A stretch of 64,000 nt of DNA from Streptomyces sp. NBC_01454 (GCF_036227565.1 NZ_CP109460.1:5208001-5272000), one strand, 5' to 3'; shown: positions 24,762 through 32,631, counted from the first letter of the stretch. Notes: a model not told the origin generated them from the sequence alone. Numbers and translations are program-made.

Positions 24762-25927
24762 CCCGGCTCGAGGGGGACGGGCTCGTGCAGGCGGCGAAGG
24801 AAGCGACATCCCAGGGCGGGCAGGACGATGAGCGGGGCGAGCGCGGTCTGCAGGGTGGTGGCGTCGGCGAGCGCGCCGACAAGGGGGCTGGCGACCCCGC
24901 CGATGCTGACGGCGAGCCCGAGGGTGACGCCGCTGGCGGTGCCCACCCGCCGCGGCAGGTAGTCCTGGCCGAGGGTGACGTGCAGGGAGAAGGGCACGTA
25001 CAGGCCGGCCGAGGCGAGCGCGACGAACAGGTAGAGCAGCGGGCCGGGTACGAACACCAGCCCCGCGACGGCCGGGACGGTCAGGGCGTAGGACCACCGC
25101 GCGACCGGGAGCCGGCCGAAGCGGCGGGCGAGTCTGCCGCCGGCCACGGTGCCCACCGCGCCGCCGAGGTAGAGCACGAACAGGGCGGCCGTCCCGGAGA
25201 CCTCGCCGCCCCCGGTCCGCTGGCGCACGTACAGCGAGAGGAACGCGCTCAGGCCGACGAAGACGACGGACCGGCAGACGATGGCCCCGGTCAACCGGAG
25301 GAAAGAAGGCCAGTCATCCGTGCCGGCCCGGGCGGCGGCCCCCGCCGGGTGCGCCGGTGGCCGGGCGATCCCGGCCGACCGGACGGCGGCGAGGCACAGG
25401 GCGGCGCCGGCCAGGGCGGGGACGACCAGTAGGGGAGAGGCTTGCAGGCCGCCCGTGGCGATGACGGCGGAGACCATCAGGGGGGCGGTGGCGAAGCCGA
25501 GGTTGCCGCCCAGGGAGAACCAGCCCATCGCGGTGTGGCTGCCTCCGCTCGCGCGGCGGGCCACGCGCGCCGCCTCCGGGTGGTAGGCGGCGACGCCGAT
25601 CCCGGACACGGCCACCACCAGCAGCGTGAGGGGGTAGGACGACATGATCCCGGCCAGGGCGACGCCGGTCCCGCCCAGCACGGTACTCACGGGCAGGAGC
25701 CATGGCATGGTCCACCGGTCGGTGAGTGCCCCGAACAACGGCTGCACCACCGACGACAGGAGTGCGGCGGCCAGCACGATCCCGGAGGCCGCGGCGTAGG
25801 TGTAGGCCCGTTCGGAGACGAAGAAGGGCACCAGGGCGGCCACCGAGCCCTGGTAGATGTCCACGCAGGCATGTCCCAGGGACAGCAGGGTGAGAGGTCC
25901 GGTACGCCGGGTCTGGTGGGTTGACAT
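24725..25927 (-). CDS. MFS transporter (fosmidomycin-resistance-like)
   Basis: 400-aa major facilitator protein with 12 hydrophobic segments. It begins at ATG 25927 (MSTHQTRRTGPLTLLSLGHA), then CVDIYQGSVAALVPFFVSE and the A-motif-like PLFGALTDRW, a pattern seen in Fsr-type fosmidomycin exporters. The upstream part of the open frame overlaps the divergent AraC gene and is not used. The last dozen codons, GPLRGADSHVVG and the stop, lie within the intergenic repeat at 24739-24761, so the C-terminus seems to have been rewritten by the repeat. The divergent AraC-type gene 54 bp away is the likely regulator. Confidence 0.87.
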   Translation of the reverse strand: MSTHQTRRTGPLTLLSLGHACVDIYQGSVAALVPFFVSERAYTYAAASGIVLAAALLSSVVQPLFGALTDRWTMPWLLPVSTVLGGTGVALAGIMSSYPLTLLVVAVSGIGVAAYHPEAARVARRASGGSHTAMGWFSLGGNLGFATAPLMVSAVIATGGLQASPLLVVPALAGAALCLAAVRSAGIARPPAHPAGAAARAGTDDWPSFLRLTGAIVCRSVVFVGLSAFLSLYVRQRTGGGEVSGTAALFVLYLGGAVGTVAGGRLARRFGRLPVARWSYALTVPAVAGLVFVPGPLLYLFVALASAGLYVPFSLHVTLGQDYLPRRVGTASGVTLGLAVSIGGVASPLVGALADATTLQTALAPLIVLPALGCRFLRRLHEPVPLEPGPLRGADSHVVG

Positions 25928-25975
25928 GCCTCGATCGTCGCCTCGGGGCACCACGTCGCGCTTCCGGTAAACTGC

Positions 25976-25987
25976 CGACATATGTCG
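25976..25987 (+). promoter_or_regulatory. Palindrome overlapping the AraC-type start codon
   Basis: CGACATATGTCG is a perfect 12-bp palindrome that contains the ATG of the AraC-family gene, 49 bp from the divergent MFS start. It could be an autoregulatory operator, or chance symmetry. Confidence 0.3.
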
Positions 25988-26728
25988 AATATCCGCCACA
26001 CCCCGGAGGCGGCGACCACCGCACGGACGCTGGCCGCGGGGGAGCGCATCGACGCGCACCGCCACGACGACCATCAGATCCTCTATGCGGGATCGGGCGT
26101 CCTGGCGGTCACCACCGACGCGGGCACCTGGTTCGCGCCCGGCACCCGCGCCCTGTGGGTACCGGCCGGATGTGTCCACGCCCACCGCGCCCACGGGCGC
26201 CTCGACCTTCACCTGCTGGGCCTGCCCGCCACCGTCAACCCGCTCGGCCTCGACGCCCCCACCGTGCTGACCGTCAGCCCGCTTCTGCGCGAGCTGATCC
26301 TCGCCTGCACCCGTGAGCCGGACGACGACAGCCCCGAGCGCCGACGCCTGCGCGCCGTCCTCCTCGACCAGCTACGGGCCTCCCCGCAGCAGCCCGTTCA
26401 GCTGCCCGCCCCCACCGACTCCCGGCTGCGGACGGTCTGCGACCTCCTGTACCGCAACCCGGCCGACCCGCGCACCCTGGCCGCACTGGGGAACGAGGCG
26501 GGAGCCGGGGAACGCACCCTCAGCCGCCTCTTCCGCCGTGAACTGGGGATGACCTTCCCGCAGTGGCGCACGCAACTCCGCCTGTACCACGCCCTGCGGA
26601 TGCTGGCCGAGGGCGAGCCGGTCACCACGGTCGCCCGCCACTGCGGCTGGGCTTCCACCAGCGCCTTCATCGACGTCTTCCGCCGGGCTTTCGGCTACAC
26701 ACCCGGCACCCACCAACGCCGTCCCTGA
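25982..26728 (+). CDS. AraC-family transcriptional regulator
   Basis: 248-aa regulator with an N-terminal cupin (GERIDAHRHDDHQILYAGSG, then FAPGTRALWVPAGCVHAHR) and a C-terminal AraC double HTH: PADPRTLAALGNEAGAGERT, LSRLFRRELGMTFPQWRTQL, and HCGWASTSAFIDVFRRAFGY followed by TPG. The layout matches the short cupin-AraC class that controls adjacent exporters. It is divergent from the MFS gene. No ribosome-binding site is evident before ATG 25982, so translation may be leaderless. Confidence 0.9.
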   Translation: MSNIRHTPEAATTARTLAAGERIDAHRHDDHQILYAGSGVLAVTTDAGTWFAPGTRALWVPAGCVHAHRAHGRLDLHLLGLPATVNPLGLDAPTVLTVSPLLRELILACTREPDDDSPERRRLRAVLLDQLRASPQQPVQLPAPTDSRLRTVCDLLYRNPADPRTLAALGNEAGAGERTLSRLFRRELGMTFPQWRTQLRLYHALRMLAEGEPVTTVARHCGWASTSAFIDVFRRAFGYTPGTHQRRP

Positions 26729-26782
26729 CCACCGCAGCGCCCCGCCACGGCTCTGCCGGCCGACGCCCTCGGGTCTTTCCTC

Positions 26783-26806
26783 GCCCGGGGGCCGTGCCCC
26801 CCGGGC
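26783..26806. terminator. Terminator hairpin between convergent AraC-type and UPF0303 genes
   Basis: GCCCGGGGGC (26783-26792) pairs with GCCCCCCGGGC (26796-26806) with one bulged base and a 3-nt loop. It lies 55 bp after the AraC-type stop and just before the UPF0303 stop. Confidence 0.6.
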
Positions 26807-26813
26807 TCGTCCC

Positions 26814-27329
26814 TCAGCCCGTCGCGAGAAACCGCTCCAGCCCCTCCACCACCAGTGCGTGATCGTCGGCCTGGGGCAGCCCCGACACCGCGACCACTGC
26901 GACCACCCCCGTCCCCCGCAGCCGCACCGGGAACGCTCCGCCGTGCGCGGCGAAGCGGTCCGCGTCCAGCCGCGAGGACTCCTCGAAGGTCCGGCCCTTG
27001 GCACGGAACCGGGCGCCGACCAGGTAGGAGGACTCGCCGTAGCGCTCGACGACGGCGGATTTCCGGGCGATCCAGGCGTCGTTGTCGGCACTGGTGCCCG
27101 CCAGCGCGCAGTGGAACAGCCGCTGGGCGCCGCGCCGGATCCCGACCGTCACCGCGGCCCCGCGCTCGCGCGCCAACTCCGCCAGCAGCGCGCCCAGTTC
27201 CCAGGCCTCGTCATTGCCGAAGGTGTCGAAGACCAGCCGCTCCTCCTGCGCCGCCAGCTCGGTCACCTCGGCCGGCTCGGCGCACTCGGTCACCTCGCCG
27301 TCCGCCGCCCGTGGATCCGCCGGGTTCAT
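26814..27329 (-). CDS. UPF0303 / heme-degrading-domain protein
   Basis: 171-aa protein of the UPF0303 (DUF336-like, HbpS/GlcG fold) family. Landmarks are the N-terminal ELAAQEERLVFDTFGNDEAW, RGAAVTVGIRRGAQRLFHCALAGTSADND, and the core RFAAHGGAFPVRLRG with GVVAVVAVSGLPQADDHALVVEGL at the end. Relatives bind heme or small molecules; this subfamily is mostly uncharacterised and often paired with sugar-dehydrogenase genes. ATG 27329 overlaps the stop of the Gfo/Idh gene (ATGA), so the two are translationally coupled. Confidence 0.85.
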   Translation of the reverse strand: MNPADPRAADGEVTECAEPAEVTELAAQEERLVFDTFGNDEAWELGALLAELARERGAAVTVGIRRGAQRLFHCALAGTSADNDAWIARKSAVVERYGESSYLVGARFRAKGRTFEESSRLDADRFAAHGGAFPVRLRGTGVVAVVAVSGLPQADDHALVVEGLERFLATG

Positions 27330-28459
27330 GCGTCCGCCCCGATCCGGACCGTTCGGCCCTCGGCGGCGGAGAGCCTCGCGGCCTCCAGGACCCGCAGCGC
27401 GGCCGCGGCCTCCCGGGCCGTCACCGGCGGCTGTTCGCCCGCGCGCAGCGCCCGCTCGATCGCGGCGTAGTACGCGGGGTAGTCGCCCGGCAGCGTCGGC
27501 ACCCGTTCGCCGCCGCCGGTCTGCGGGGACGTCCCGGCGCCGAGGTGGCCCCAGTGGGACTCCGGCTCCACGCCCCATGCCGTGCCGTCGGCGCCGGGGC
27601 GACGTCCCTCGCGCAGGGCGGCCTCCTGCGGGTCCAGGCCGTGCTTCACGAAGCCGGCCCGGCTGCCCAGTACCCGGAAGCGCGGGCCGAGCAGGGCGGC
27701 GGTGGCGCTCATCCACAGATGGGAGCGGACGCCGTTGGCGTGGGTGAGGGCGACGAAGGTGTCGTCGTCGGCCGCCGCGCCCGGGCGGCGGACATCGGAC
27801 TCGGCGTAGACCGAGTCGACGGGGCCGAAGAGGGTCAGCGCCTGGTCGGCGAGGTGGCTGCCGAGGTCGTAGAGGAGGCCGCCGAGCTCCGCCGGGTCGC
27901 CGGACTCCCGCCAGCCGCCCTTGGGTTGCGGGCGCCAGCGCTCGAAGCGTGACTCGAAGCGCTGGACGTCGCCGAGCGCGCCCTCCTCGATCAGCTTGCG
28001 GACGGTGCGGAAGTCGTTGTCCCAGCGGCGGTTCTGGAAGACGGACAGCAGCAGTCCGCGGTCCTCGGCGAGCGCGGCGAGCTTCTCGGCCTCGGCGGCG
28101 GTGGCGGCCAGCGGCTTGTCGACGACCGCCGGCAGGCCGGCCTCCAGCGCGGCGGTGGCGAGCGGCACATGGGTCTTGTTCGGCGTCGCGATCACGAGCA
28201 GATCGAGGTCGTCGGCGCCGGCGAGCACCGCCTCGGCGGTCTCGGCCGTACGGACCTGCGGATGCTCGGCGCGGGCCTGCGCCTGCCGCTCGGGGCTCGC
28301 GGTCGAGACGACGTCCAGCCGCAGGCCCTGGGTCGCCGCGATCAGCGGGGCGTGGAAGACCGACCCCGCCAGGCCGTAGCCGAGGAGGCCGACACGGAGC
28401 GGACGGTCTTGGGCCGCGCCGCCGCCGCGCTTCTCGCTCATCTCGCGCTTCTCACTCAT
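27326..28459 (-). CDS. Gfo/Idh/MocA-family oxidoreductase
   Basis: NAD(P)-dependent sugar or cyclitol oxidoreductase of 377 aa. Rossmann motif GLLGYGLAGSVFHAPLI near the start, then the signature VIATPNKTHVPLA and VVDKPLA, with EKP replaced by DKP as in many bacterial members. The C-terminal domain has GGLLYDLGSHLADQAL, the catalytic-region D/H. The N-terminus carries an 18-nt tandem duplication, giving MSEKREMSEKR and two possible ATG starts (28459, 28441); a GTG at 28468 is also in frame. The gene is divergent from a ROK regulator and coupled to UPF0303. Confidence 0.9.
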   Translation of the reverse strand: MSEKREMSEKRGGGAAQDRPLRVGLLGYGLAGSVFHAPLIAATQGLRLDVVSTASPERQAQARAEHPQVRTAETAEAVLAGADDLDLLVIATPNKTHVPLATAALEAGLPAVVDKPLAATAAEAEKLAALAEDRGLLLSVFQNRRWDNDFRTVRKLIEEGALGDVQRFESRFERWRPQPKGGWRESGDPAELGGLLYDLGSHLADQALTLFGPVDSVYAESDVRRPGAAADDDTFVALTHANGVRSHLWMSATAALLGPRFRVLGSRAGFVKHGLDPQEAALREGRRPGADGTAWGVEPESHWGHLGAGTSPQTGGGERVPTLPGDYPAYYAAIERALRAGEQPPVTAREAAAALRVLEAARLSAAEGRTVRIGADA

Positions 28460-28472
28460 GGACCCCACTTAA

Positions 28473-28485
28473 GCAACGCTGTTGC
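28473..28485. promoter_or_regulatory. Candidate ROK operator in the divergent promoter
   Basis: GCAACGCTGTTGC is a perfect 5-3-5 inverted repeat in the 56-bp gap between the Gfo/Idh and ROK genes. Its position fits repression of both genes by the ROK protein. Confidence 0.45.
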
Positions 28486-28515
28486 CAAAGTGCAAGCGAT
28501 GCGGACAATGGACGG

Positions 28516-29679
28516 GTGAGCAGCCACGATCTCTCCTTCGCCGCCTTCTCCGGCAGTCCGGGCGCCAATCTCCCCGCACTGCGCGGCCACAACGCCGCCC
28601 TGGTGCTCGGGCTGCTGCGTGCGGCCGGCGAGGAGGGGGTTAGCCGGCCGGAGCTCGCCGCGCACACCGGCCTGACCCCGCAGGCCGTCAGCAAGATCAC
28701 CGCCCGGCTGCGGGCCGAGGGCCTGGCCGCCGAGGCGGGCCGCCGCGCCTCCACGGGCGGCAAGCCCGCCACCGCGCTGCGGCTGGTCCCCGGCGCCCGG
28801 CACGCCATCGGCCTGCACCTGGACCGCGACGAACTCACCGCCGTCCGCACCGATCTGGCCGGCGAGGCGGTCGCGGTACGCCACGCCCCGCTGGCCTTCG
28901 AGGCGGGCGCCGAGCAGCTGCTCGCCACCGCCGCGCGGGAGGTCACAGCGCTGCGCGCCGGAGCCGACGGGACCCCGGTCCTGGGCGTCGGGGCGGCCTG
29001 CCCCGGACCGCTGGACCACACCACCGGGGTGCTGCACCGGGTCACCGGCGCCCCCCGCTGGGACGGCTTCCCCCTGCGCGACGCGCTCGCCGCACGCCTC
29101 GGCCTGCCCGTCGTCCTCGACAAGGACACCAACGCGGCGGCGCTCGGCCTGGCCCGGGACCTGCCGCAGGGCGCCGGCTCGTTCGGCTACCTCCACCTGG
29201 GCACCGGCCTCGGCGCCGGACTCGTCCTGGGCGGCAGCCTCTACCGCGGCCCGCGCACCGGTGCCGGCGAATTCGGCCACCAGACGGTCCAGTGGGACGG
29301 GCCGCGCTGCGGCTGCGGCCGGCGCGGCTGCATCGAGGCGCTGTGCCTGGCGGCGGTGGCCCGCAGCGACCTGCCGGCCGCGGCCCGCGCCCTGGGCGTG
29401 GGCGCCGCCAACCTCGTCGAACTCCTCGACATCGACCGGGTACTGCTCGGCGGGCGCACCGTACTGGCGCACCCCGCACCGTTCCTCGACGGCGTGACCG
29501 AGGCCCTGGCCGACCTGGCCCGCGCCCGCGGCGGCACCGCGGCCCCGGTGGCGGTCCCGGTGACCCTCGCCCGGGGCGGCGCGCGGGCGGTCGCGGACGG
29601 CGCGGCCGAACTGGTGCTGGCCCCACTCTTCGGGACGCGACGGCCCGCCCTCACGACGGCCGGACACACCGCGTCCTGA
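28516..29679 (+). CDS. ROK-family transcriptional repressor
   Basis: 387-aa ROK regulator. The N-terminal winged HTH covers residues 20-85 (HNAALVLGLLRAAGEEGVSR, then THTGLT-type AAHTGLTPQAVSKITARL). The sugar-kinase-like domain has GLHLDRDELTAV, VLGVGAACPGPLD, NAAALGLARD, and the ROK zinc box EFGHQTVQWDGPRCGCGRRGC-type residues (EFGHQ, then CGCGRRGCIE). GTG 28516 is used; a short GGACGG lies upstream. It is divergent from the Gfo/Idh gene and probably controls it in response to a sugar. Confidence 0.9.
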   Translation: MSSHDLSFAAFSGSPGANLPALRGHNAALVLGLLRAAGEEGVSRPELAAHTGLTPQAVSKITARLRAEGLAAEAGRRASTGGKPATALRLVPGARHAIGLHLDRDELTAVRTDLAGEAVAVRHAPLAFEAGAEQLLATAAREVTALRAGADGTPVLGVGAACPGPLDHTTGVLHRVTGAPRWDGFPLRDALAARLGLPVVLDKDTNAAALGLARDLPQGAGSFGYLHLGTGLGAGLVLGGSLYRGPRTGAGEFGHQTVQWDGPRCGCGRRGCIEALCLAAVARSDLPAAARALGVGAANLVELLDIDRVLLGGRTVLAHPAPFLDGVTEALADLARARGGTAAPVAVPVTLARGGARAVADGAAELVLAPLFGTRRPALTTAGHTAS

Positions 29680-29686
29680 GGCTGTC

Positions 29687-30010
29687 TCAGCACGCTCCCG
29701 GCTGCTCGGGGTGCCCTTGCATGCCGTCGCCCGGCACGGGAATCCGCCCGCCCCGGCTCTCGGCGACGCGGAGCGCGTCCCGCAGGGCCTCGGCCAACCT
29801 GTGAACACAGAAGCGCAGTTCATCCGCTGTCGTCCGGTGCGCGCCGAGGAGTTCCTCGGTGTGGTCGAGCAGCTCCGCCCCGGTGTCGAGCTGAAGCTCT
29901 TCCAGCCGGTCGGCGAGCCGCGAGACCGGACCTCCGTCGGAGTCCGCCGACACGTAGCAGCGCCGGCCCTCCGGCCCCGACCAGGGGAGGAGTCGCAGGA
30001 GGTCGCTCAT
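29687..30010 (-). CDS. Small actinobacterial protein of unknown function
   Basis: 107-aa protein beginning MSDLLRLLPWSGPEGRRCYV. It then has SRLADRLEELQLDTGAELL, a helical stretch DELRFCVHRLAEALRDALRV and AESRG, and a short Pro/Gly tail. It is not a family I can name, but a second copy of the same pattern, broken by frameshifts, is present at 39000-39323. ATG 30010 has GGAGG seven bases upstream and overlaps the stop of a 24-codon micro-ORF (ATGA), so its translation probably depends on that ORF. No enzyme motif is visible. Confidence 0.7.
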   Translation of the reverse strand: MSDLLRLLPWSGPEGRRCYVSADSDGGPVSRLADRLEELQLDTGAELLDHTEELLGAHRTTADELRFCVHRLAEALRDALRVAESRGGRIPVPGDGMQGHPEQPGAC

Positions 30011-30081
30011 GAGACGACCTCCGGGCGGCAGGGCAGCGGTGCCCGTAACCGGGTGATGGCGCGGGCGATACGGTGAATCAT
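30007..30081 (-). CDS. 24-aa micro-ORF with a TTA codon, coupled to the downstream gene
   Basis: ATG at 30081 is preceded by AAGGAG at a good 7-nt distance. It encodes MIHRIARAITRL followed by RAPLPCRPEVVS and stops at 30007-30009, overlapping the next ATG by 4 bases. Codon 12 is TTA, the rare leucine codon that in streptomycetes depends on the bldA tRNA. The product is short, basic and partly amphipathic with one Cys. It may be a leader peptide that makes the downstream gene conditional on TTA decoding, or a functional small peptide. It is not in a family I recognise. Confidence 0.6.
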   Translation of the reverse strand: MIHRIARAITRLRAPLPCRPEVVS

Positions 30082-30168
30082 GTCGACACTCCTTGGGAGG
30101 TGTTGGCCGCGCCCCGGGGGTGTTGGCCCACCCGCCGGGGTCATTTCCTCCGAGTCTAGTGCACCGTA

Positions 30169-30182
30169 GTACCCCAAGGTAC
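30169..30182. promoter_or_regulatory. Candidate operator between micro-ORF operon and small GntR gene
   Basis: GTACC-CCAA-GGTAC is an inverted repeat in the 150-bp divergent gap. It lies 50 bp upstream of the -10-like element of the GntR-type gene and about 90 bp from the micro-ORF start. Confidence 0.35.
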
Positions 30183-30219
30183 CCCGTGCTGCATCTCGCC
30201 TGGCACGCGACACCCTGCT

Positions 30220-30225
30220 TACTTT
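30220..30225 (+). promoter_or_regulatory. Candidate -10 element of a leaderless promoter for the small GntR gene
   Basis: TACTTT ends six bases before the GTG at 30232, and no Shine-Dalgarno sequence is present. The spacing fits transcription starting at the first codon. Confidence 0.4.
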
Positions 30226-30231
30226 GGTCAG

Positions 30232-30498
30232 GTGATCGAATTTGCTCCCGACGAGCCCCGCTGGCGCCAGGTCGCCAGAATTATTCGCCAGCGCATCGAC
30301 GACGGCACCTACCAGCCCGGGACGCGCGTCCCTTCGGTCGTCGAGCTGCTGGAGGAATTCGGCATCGCCACGTCCACCGGTCAGAAGGTGCACCGCGGGC
30401 TACGGGCGGAAGGTCTGATCTACACCGAGCCCGGCCTGGGCTCCTTCGTCTCCAAGAAGCCGCCGACGCCTCCCGCCGAGGACGCCGGAGGCTCCTAG
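30232..30498 (+). CDS. Small GntR-type DNA-binding protein (HTH only)
   Basis: 88-aa protein consisting of a single GntR winged helix-turn-helix: PRWRQVARIIRQRIDDGTYQ, PGTRVPSVVELLEEFGIATS and GQKVHRGLRAEGLIYTEPGL followed by GSFV. A GntR protein normally has an effector domain of 150 residues or more; this one has only a short Pro-rich tail. Such HTH-only GntR proteins are common in streptomycetes and on their conjugative plasmids. It is divergent from the TTA micro-ORF operon, which is the likely target. Confidence 0.82.
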   Translation: MIEFAPDEPRWRQVARIIRQRIDDGTYQPGTRVPSVVELLEEFGIATSTGQKVHRGLRAEGLIYTEPGLGSFVSKKPPTPPAEDAGGS

Positions 30499-30585
30499 GG
30501 TGTGTCGTCCGGTCCTGGCGGGCGCGCGGGAGCCAACCCGCCCCCGCGCGCCGGGCCTCCCGGCCCCTGGTGCGAGGATCACCGC

Positions 30586-31356
30586 GTGGAATTCCCGTAC
30601 GGCCAGGATCCTGGCGCACCCGTCCGGTCCGGCATCCCCGAGCACGGACGCATTCCCAAGTACTACGCGGCCAAGGTCGACATCGCCGCGCTGCTCGAGG
30701 AGTTGGGCGAGGGCGGGGTGCTGCCCACCGAGCGCGAGCTGGCGCAGCGTTTCGAGGTCTCCCGCGAGACGCTGCGCCAGGCGCTGCGGGAGCTGATCCT
30801 GGAGGGGCGGCTGCGCCGGGCGGGACGCGGCACGGTCGTCGCGGGCCCCAAGATGGCGCAGCCGCTGTCCCTGGCGAGCTACACCGAGGGCGTACGCGAC
30901 CAGGGCCGCGAACCCGGCCGCCACCTCGTCTCCCTCGACCGCTTCCGCTGTCCGCCCGCGCTCGCCGCCGATCTGGGCCTGGCGGTGGGCGACGCCGTAT
31001 GGCACATGGAACGGGTGCTGCTCGCCGACGACGAACGGGTCGGCCTGGAGAGCACCTACGTCGCGGTCGAACGGGTCCCGGACCTGGCCACCGACTTCCC
31101 CCCGGACTCCTCCTTCTACGCCTACCTCCGCCGCCACCTCGGCATCGACTTCGGCGACGCCGACGAACGCCTGGAAACCGTCCTCGCCACCCCCCGCGAG
31201 GCCCTCCTGATCGGCACCCCCGGCGCCCTGCCCATGCTGCTGATCCACCGCCTCTCCCGGGACACCGCCGGCCGCCCCCTGGAACGCGTCCGCTCGCTCT
31301 ATCGGGGCGACCGGTTCTCCTTCACGGCCCATCTGGGGAGGGGGGCGGGGGGCTGA
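30586..31356 (+). CDS. GntR-family regulator with UTRA domain, likely controls phosphonate operon
   Basis: 256-aa HutC-subfamily regulator. From GTG 30586, an N-terminal winged HTH (YYAAKVDIAALLEELGEGGV, PTERELAQRFEVSRETLRQA) is followed by a UTRA effector domain (PLSLASYTEGVRDQGREPG, LRRHLGIDFGDADERLE, LLIGTPGALPMLLIHRLSRD). The first HTH helix carries an insertion-like start EHGRIPKYY. The adjacent same-strand genes encode aminophosphonate uptake and breakdown, and regulators of this type (PhnF-like) are frequently placed there. Upstream in-frame codons are shadows of a GC-rich gap. Ligand specificity is inferred from position. Confidence 0.85.
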   Translation: MEFPYGQDPGAPVRSGIPEHGRIPKYYAAKVDIAALLEELGEGGVLPTERELAQRFEVSRETLRQALRELILEGRLRRAGRGTVVAGPKMAQPLSLASYTEGVRDQGREPGRHLVSLDRFRCPPALAADLGLAVGDAVWHMERVLLADDERVGLESTYVAVERVPDLATDFPPDSSFYAYLRRHLGIDFGDADERLETVLATPREALLIGTPGALPMLLIHRLSRDTAGRPLERVRSLYRGDRFSFTAHLGRGAGG

Positions 31357-31403
31357 GCCTCCCGGCCGCCGCGCCGCCTCACAGCCGTCTCACCCCGCCC
31401 GTC

Positions 31404-31423
31404 AAGGTCACGAGAAGGTAACG
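31404..31423 (+). promoter_or_regulatory. Candidate PHO box before the phosphonate operon
   Basis: AAGGTCACG (31404-31412) and AAGGTAACG (31415-31423) form a direct repeat with an 11-nt period, in the 153-bp gap before the flavoenzyme gene. Streptomyces PhoP binds 11-nt direct repeats with a GTTCACC-like core, so GGTCACG/GGTAACG is a plausible but imperfect match. An inverted AAGGT/ACCTT (31415-31419 / 31435-31439) overlaps it and could be a GntR operator. Confidence 0.35.
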
Positions 31424-31509
31424 GGTCTAGGCCAACCTTGCCGCCCTGTTCACCGTCGCGTCGCCGAGGGGTCCCCGGGGGTCCACCCGCCGCGGCGAGC
31501 GTCGGTGGC

Positions 31510-32631
31510 ATGCGAGTCATAGTTGTCGGAGCCGGTGTGCTGGGGACCATGCATGCCTGGCAGGCGGTCGAGCGGGGTCATGAGGTCCTGCACATCGAGC
31601 GGGAGGCCGAGGCCCGTGGTGCCTCGGTCCGGAACTTCGGGCAGATCTGGGTCAGTGGGCGGGCCGGGGGAGCGGAGCTGGCGACCGCGCTGCGCGCCCG
31701 TGAGCTGTGGGAGGGGATCGGTGCCCGGGTTCCCGGGCTGGGCTTCCGGGCCATCGGCTCGCTGACCGTCGTCAAGAACGCCGCCGAACGGGCGGTCGCC
31801 GAGGCCGCCGCCCGCCGCCCGGACGCCGCCGCCCGCGGCTACCGGCTGCTGGACGCCGGTCAGGCCCGGGAGATCAACCCCGCCCTGCGCGGCACCTTCG
31901 ACGGGGCGCTGTGGTGCGAGCGGGACGCCGCCGTGGAGCCGCGGATCGCTCAACGGGCCCTGAAGGAAGAGCTGTTGGCGTCCGGGCGGTACACCTACCT
32001 CGGCGGCCGGGAGGTCCGTGCGGTGGTGGGGGAGCGGGCGGTGCGTGACGATCACGGTGAGACCCACCACGGCGACGCCGTGATCCTGTGCACCGGTGCC
32101 TGGCTCGGCGGGCTGGTCCGGGAGCTGATCCCCGAGCTGCCGGTGCGCCGGGTGCGGCTGCAGATGATGCAGACCGACCCGCTCGGCGAGCCGCTGACCA
32201 CCTCCGTCGCCGACGCCGACAGCTTCCGCTACTACCCGGCCTACCGCGGCGACGCCCTGGATGCGCTCAACGCCGGCCAGGCCCAGACCCCGACCGCCGC
32301 CGCGCACAAGATGCAGCTGCTGATGGTCCAGCGCGCCGACGGCGGGCTGACCATCGGCGACACCCACGAGTACGAGGCGCCGTTCGCCTTCGACACCGTC
32401 GAGGAGCCCTACGAGCACCTGACCGGCGTGGTCGAGTCGATTCTCGGCCGTCCGCTGCCCCGTATCCGCCGCCGCTGGGCCGGGGTCTACGCACAGTGCA
32501 CCGACACCGGCCGCGTCGTGCACCGCCAGCAGGCCCGTGACGGCGTCTGGCTGGTCACCGGGCCCGGCGGCCGCGGCATGACCTGTTCCCCGGCAATCGC
32601 CGAGACCACCGCGAACGAACTGGGATGGTGA
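31510..32631 (+). CDS. FAD-dependent oxidoreductase of the phosphonate operon (DAO family)
   Basis: 373-aa flavoenzyme of the D-amino-acid-oxidase fold. The FAD-binding start MRVIVVGAGVLGTMHAWQAV is followed by RNFGQIWVSGR, which fits the subgroup found with phosphonatases. The later block includes GAWLGGLVRELIPELPVRR, the substrate-domain YRGDALDALNAGQ and the final GPGGRGMTCSPAIAE. In relatives of this operon type, the enzyme is thought to oxidise an aminoalkylphosphonate at nitrogen-bearing carbon, giving phosphonoacetaldehyde. The actual substrate is not shown here. It overlaps the HAD gene start, so the two are co-translated. Confidence 0.85.
   Translation: MRVIVVGAGVLGTMHAWQAVERGHEVLHIEREAEARGASVRNFGQIWVSGRAGGAELATALRARELWEGIGARVPGLGFRAIGSLTVVKNAAERAVAEAAARRPDAAARGYRLLDAGQAREINPALRGTFDGALWCERDAAVEPRIAQRALKEELLASGRYTYLGGREVRAVVGERAVRDDHGETHHGDAVILCTGAWLGGLVRELIPELPVRRVRLQMMQTDPLGEPLTTSVADADSFRYYPAYRGDALDALNAGQAQTPTAAAHKMQLLMVQRADGGLTIGDTHEYEAPFAFDTVEEPYEHLTGVVESILGRPLPRIRRRWAGVYAQCTDTGRVVHRQQARDGVWLVTGPGGRGMTCSPAIAETTANELGW

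Noticed and set aside
24334..24831. Open frames in the inverted-repeat region that could be called small proteins
   Set aside because: They consist of repeat sequence with frames open on both strands. The structure and conservation are at the DNA level, not in any one reading frame.
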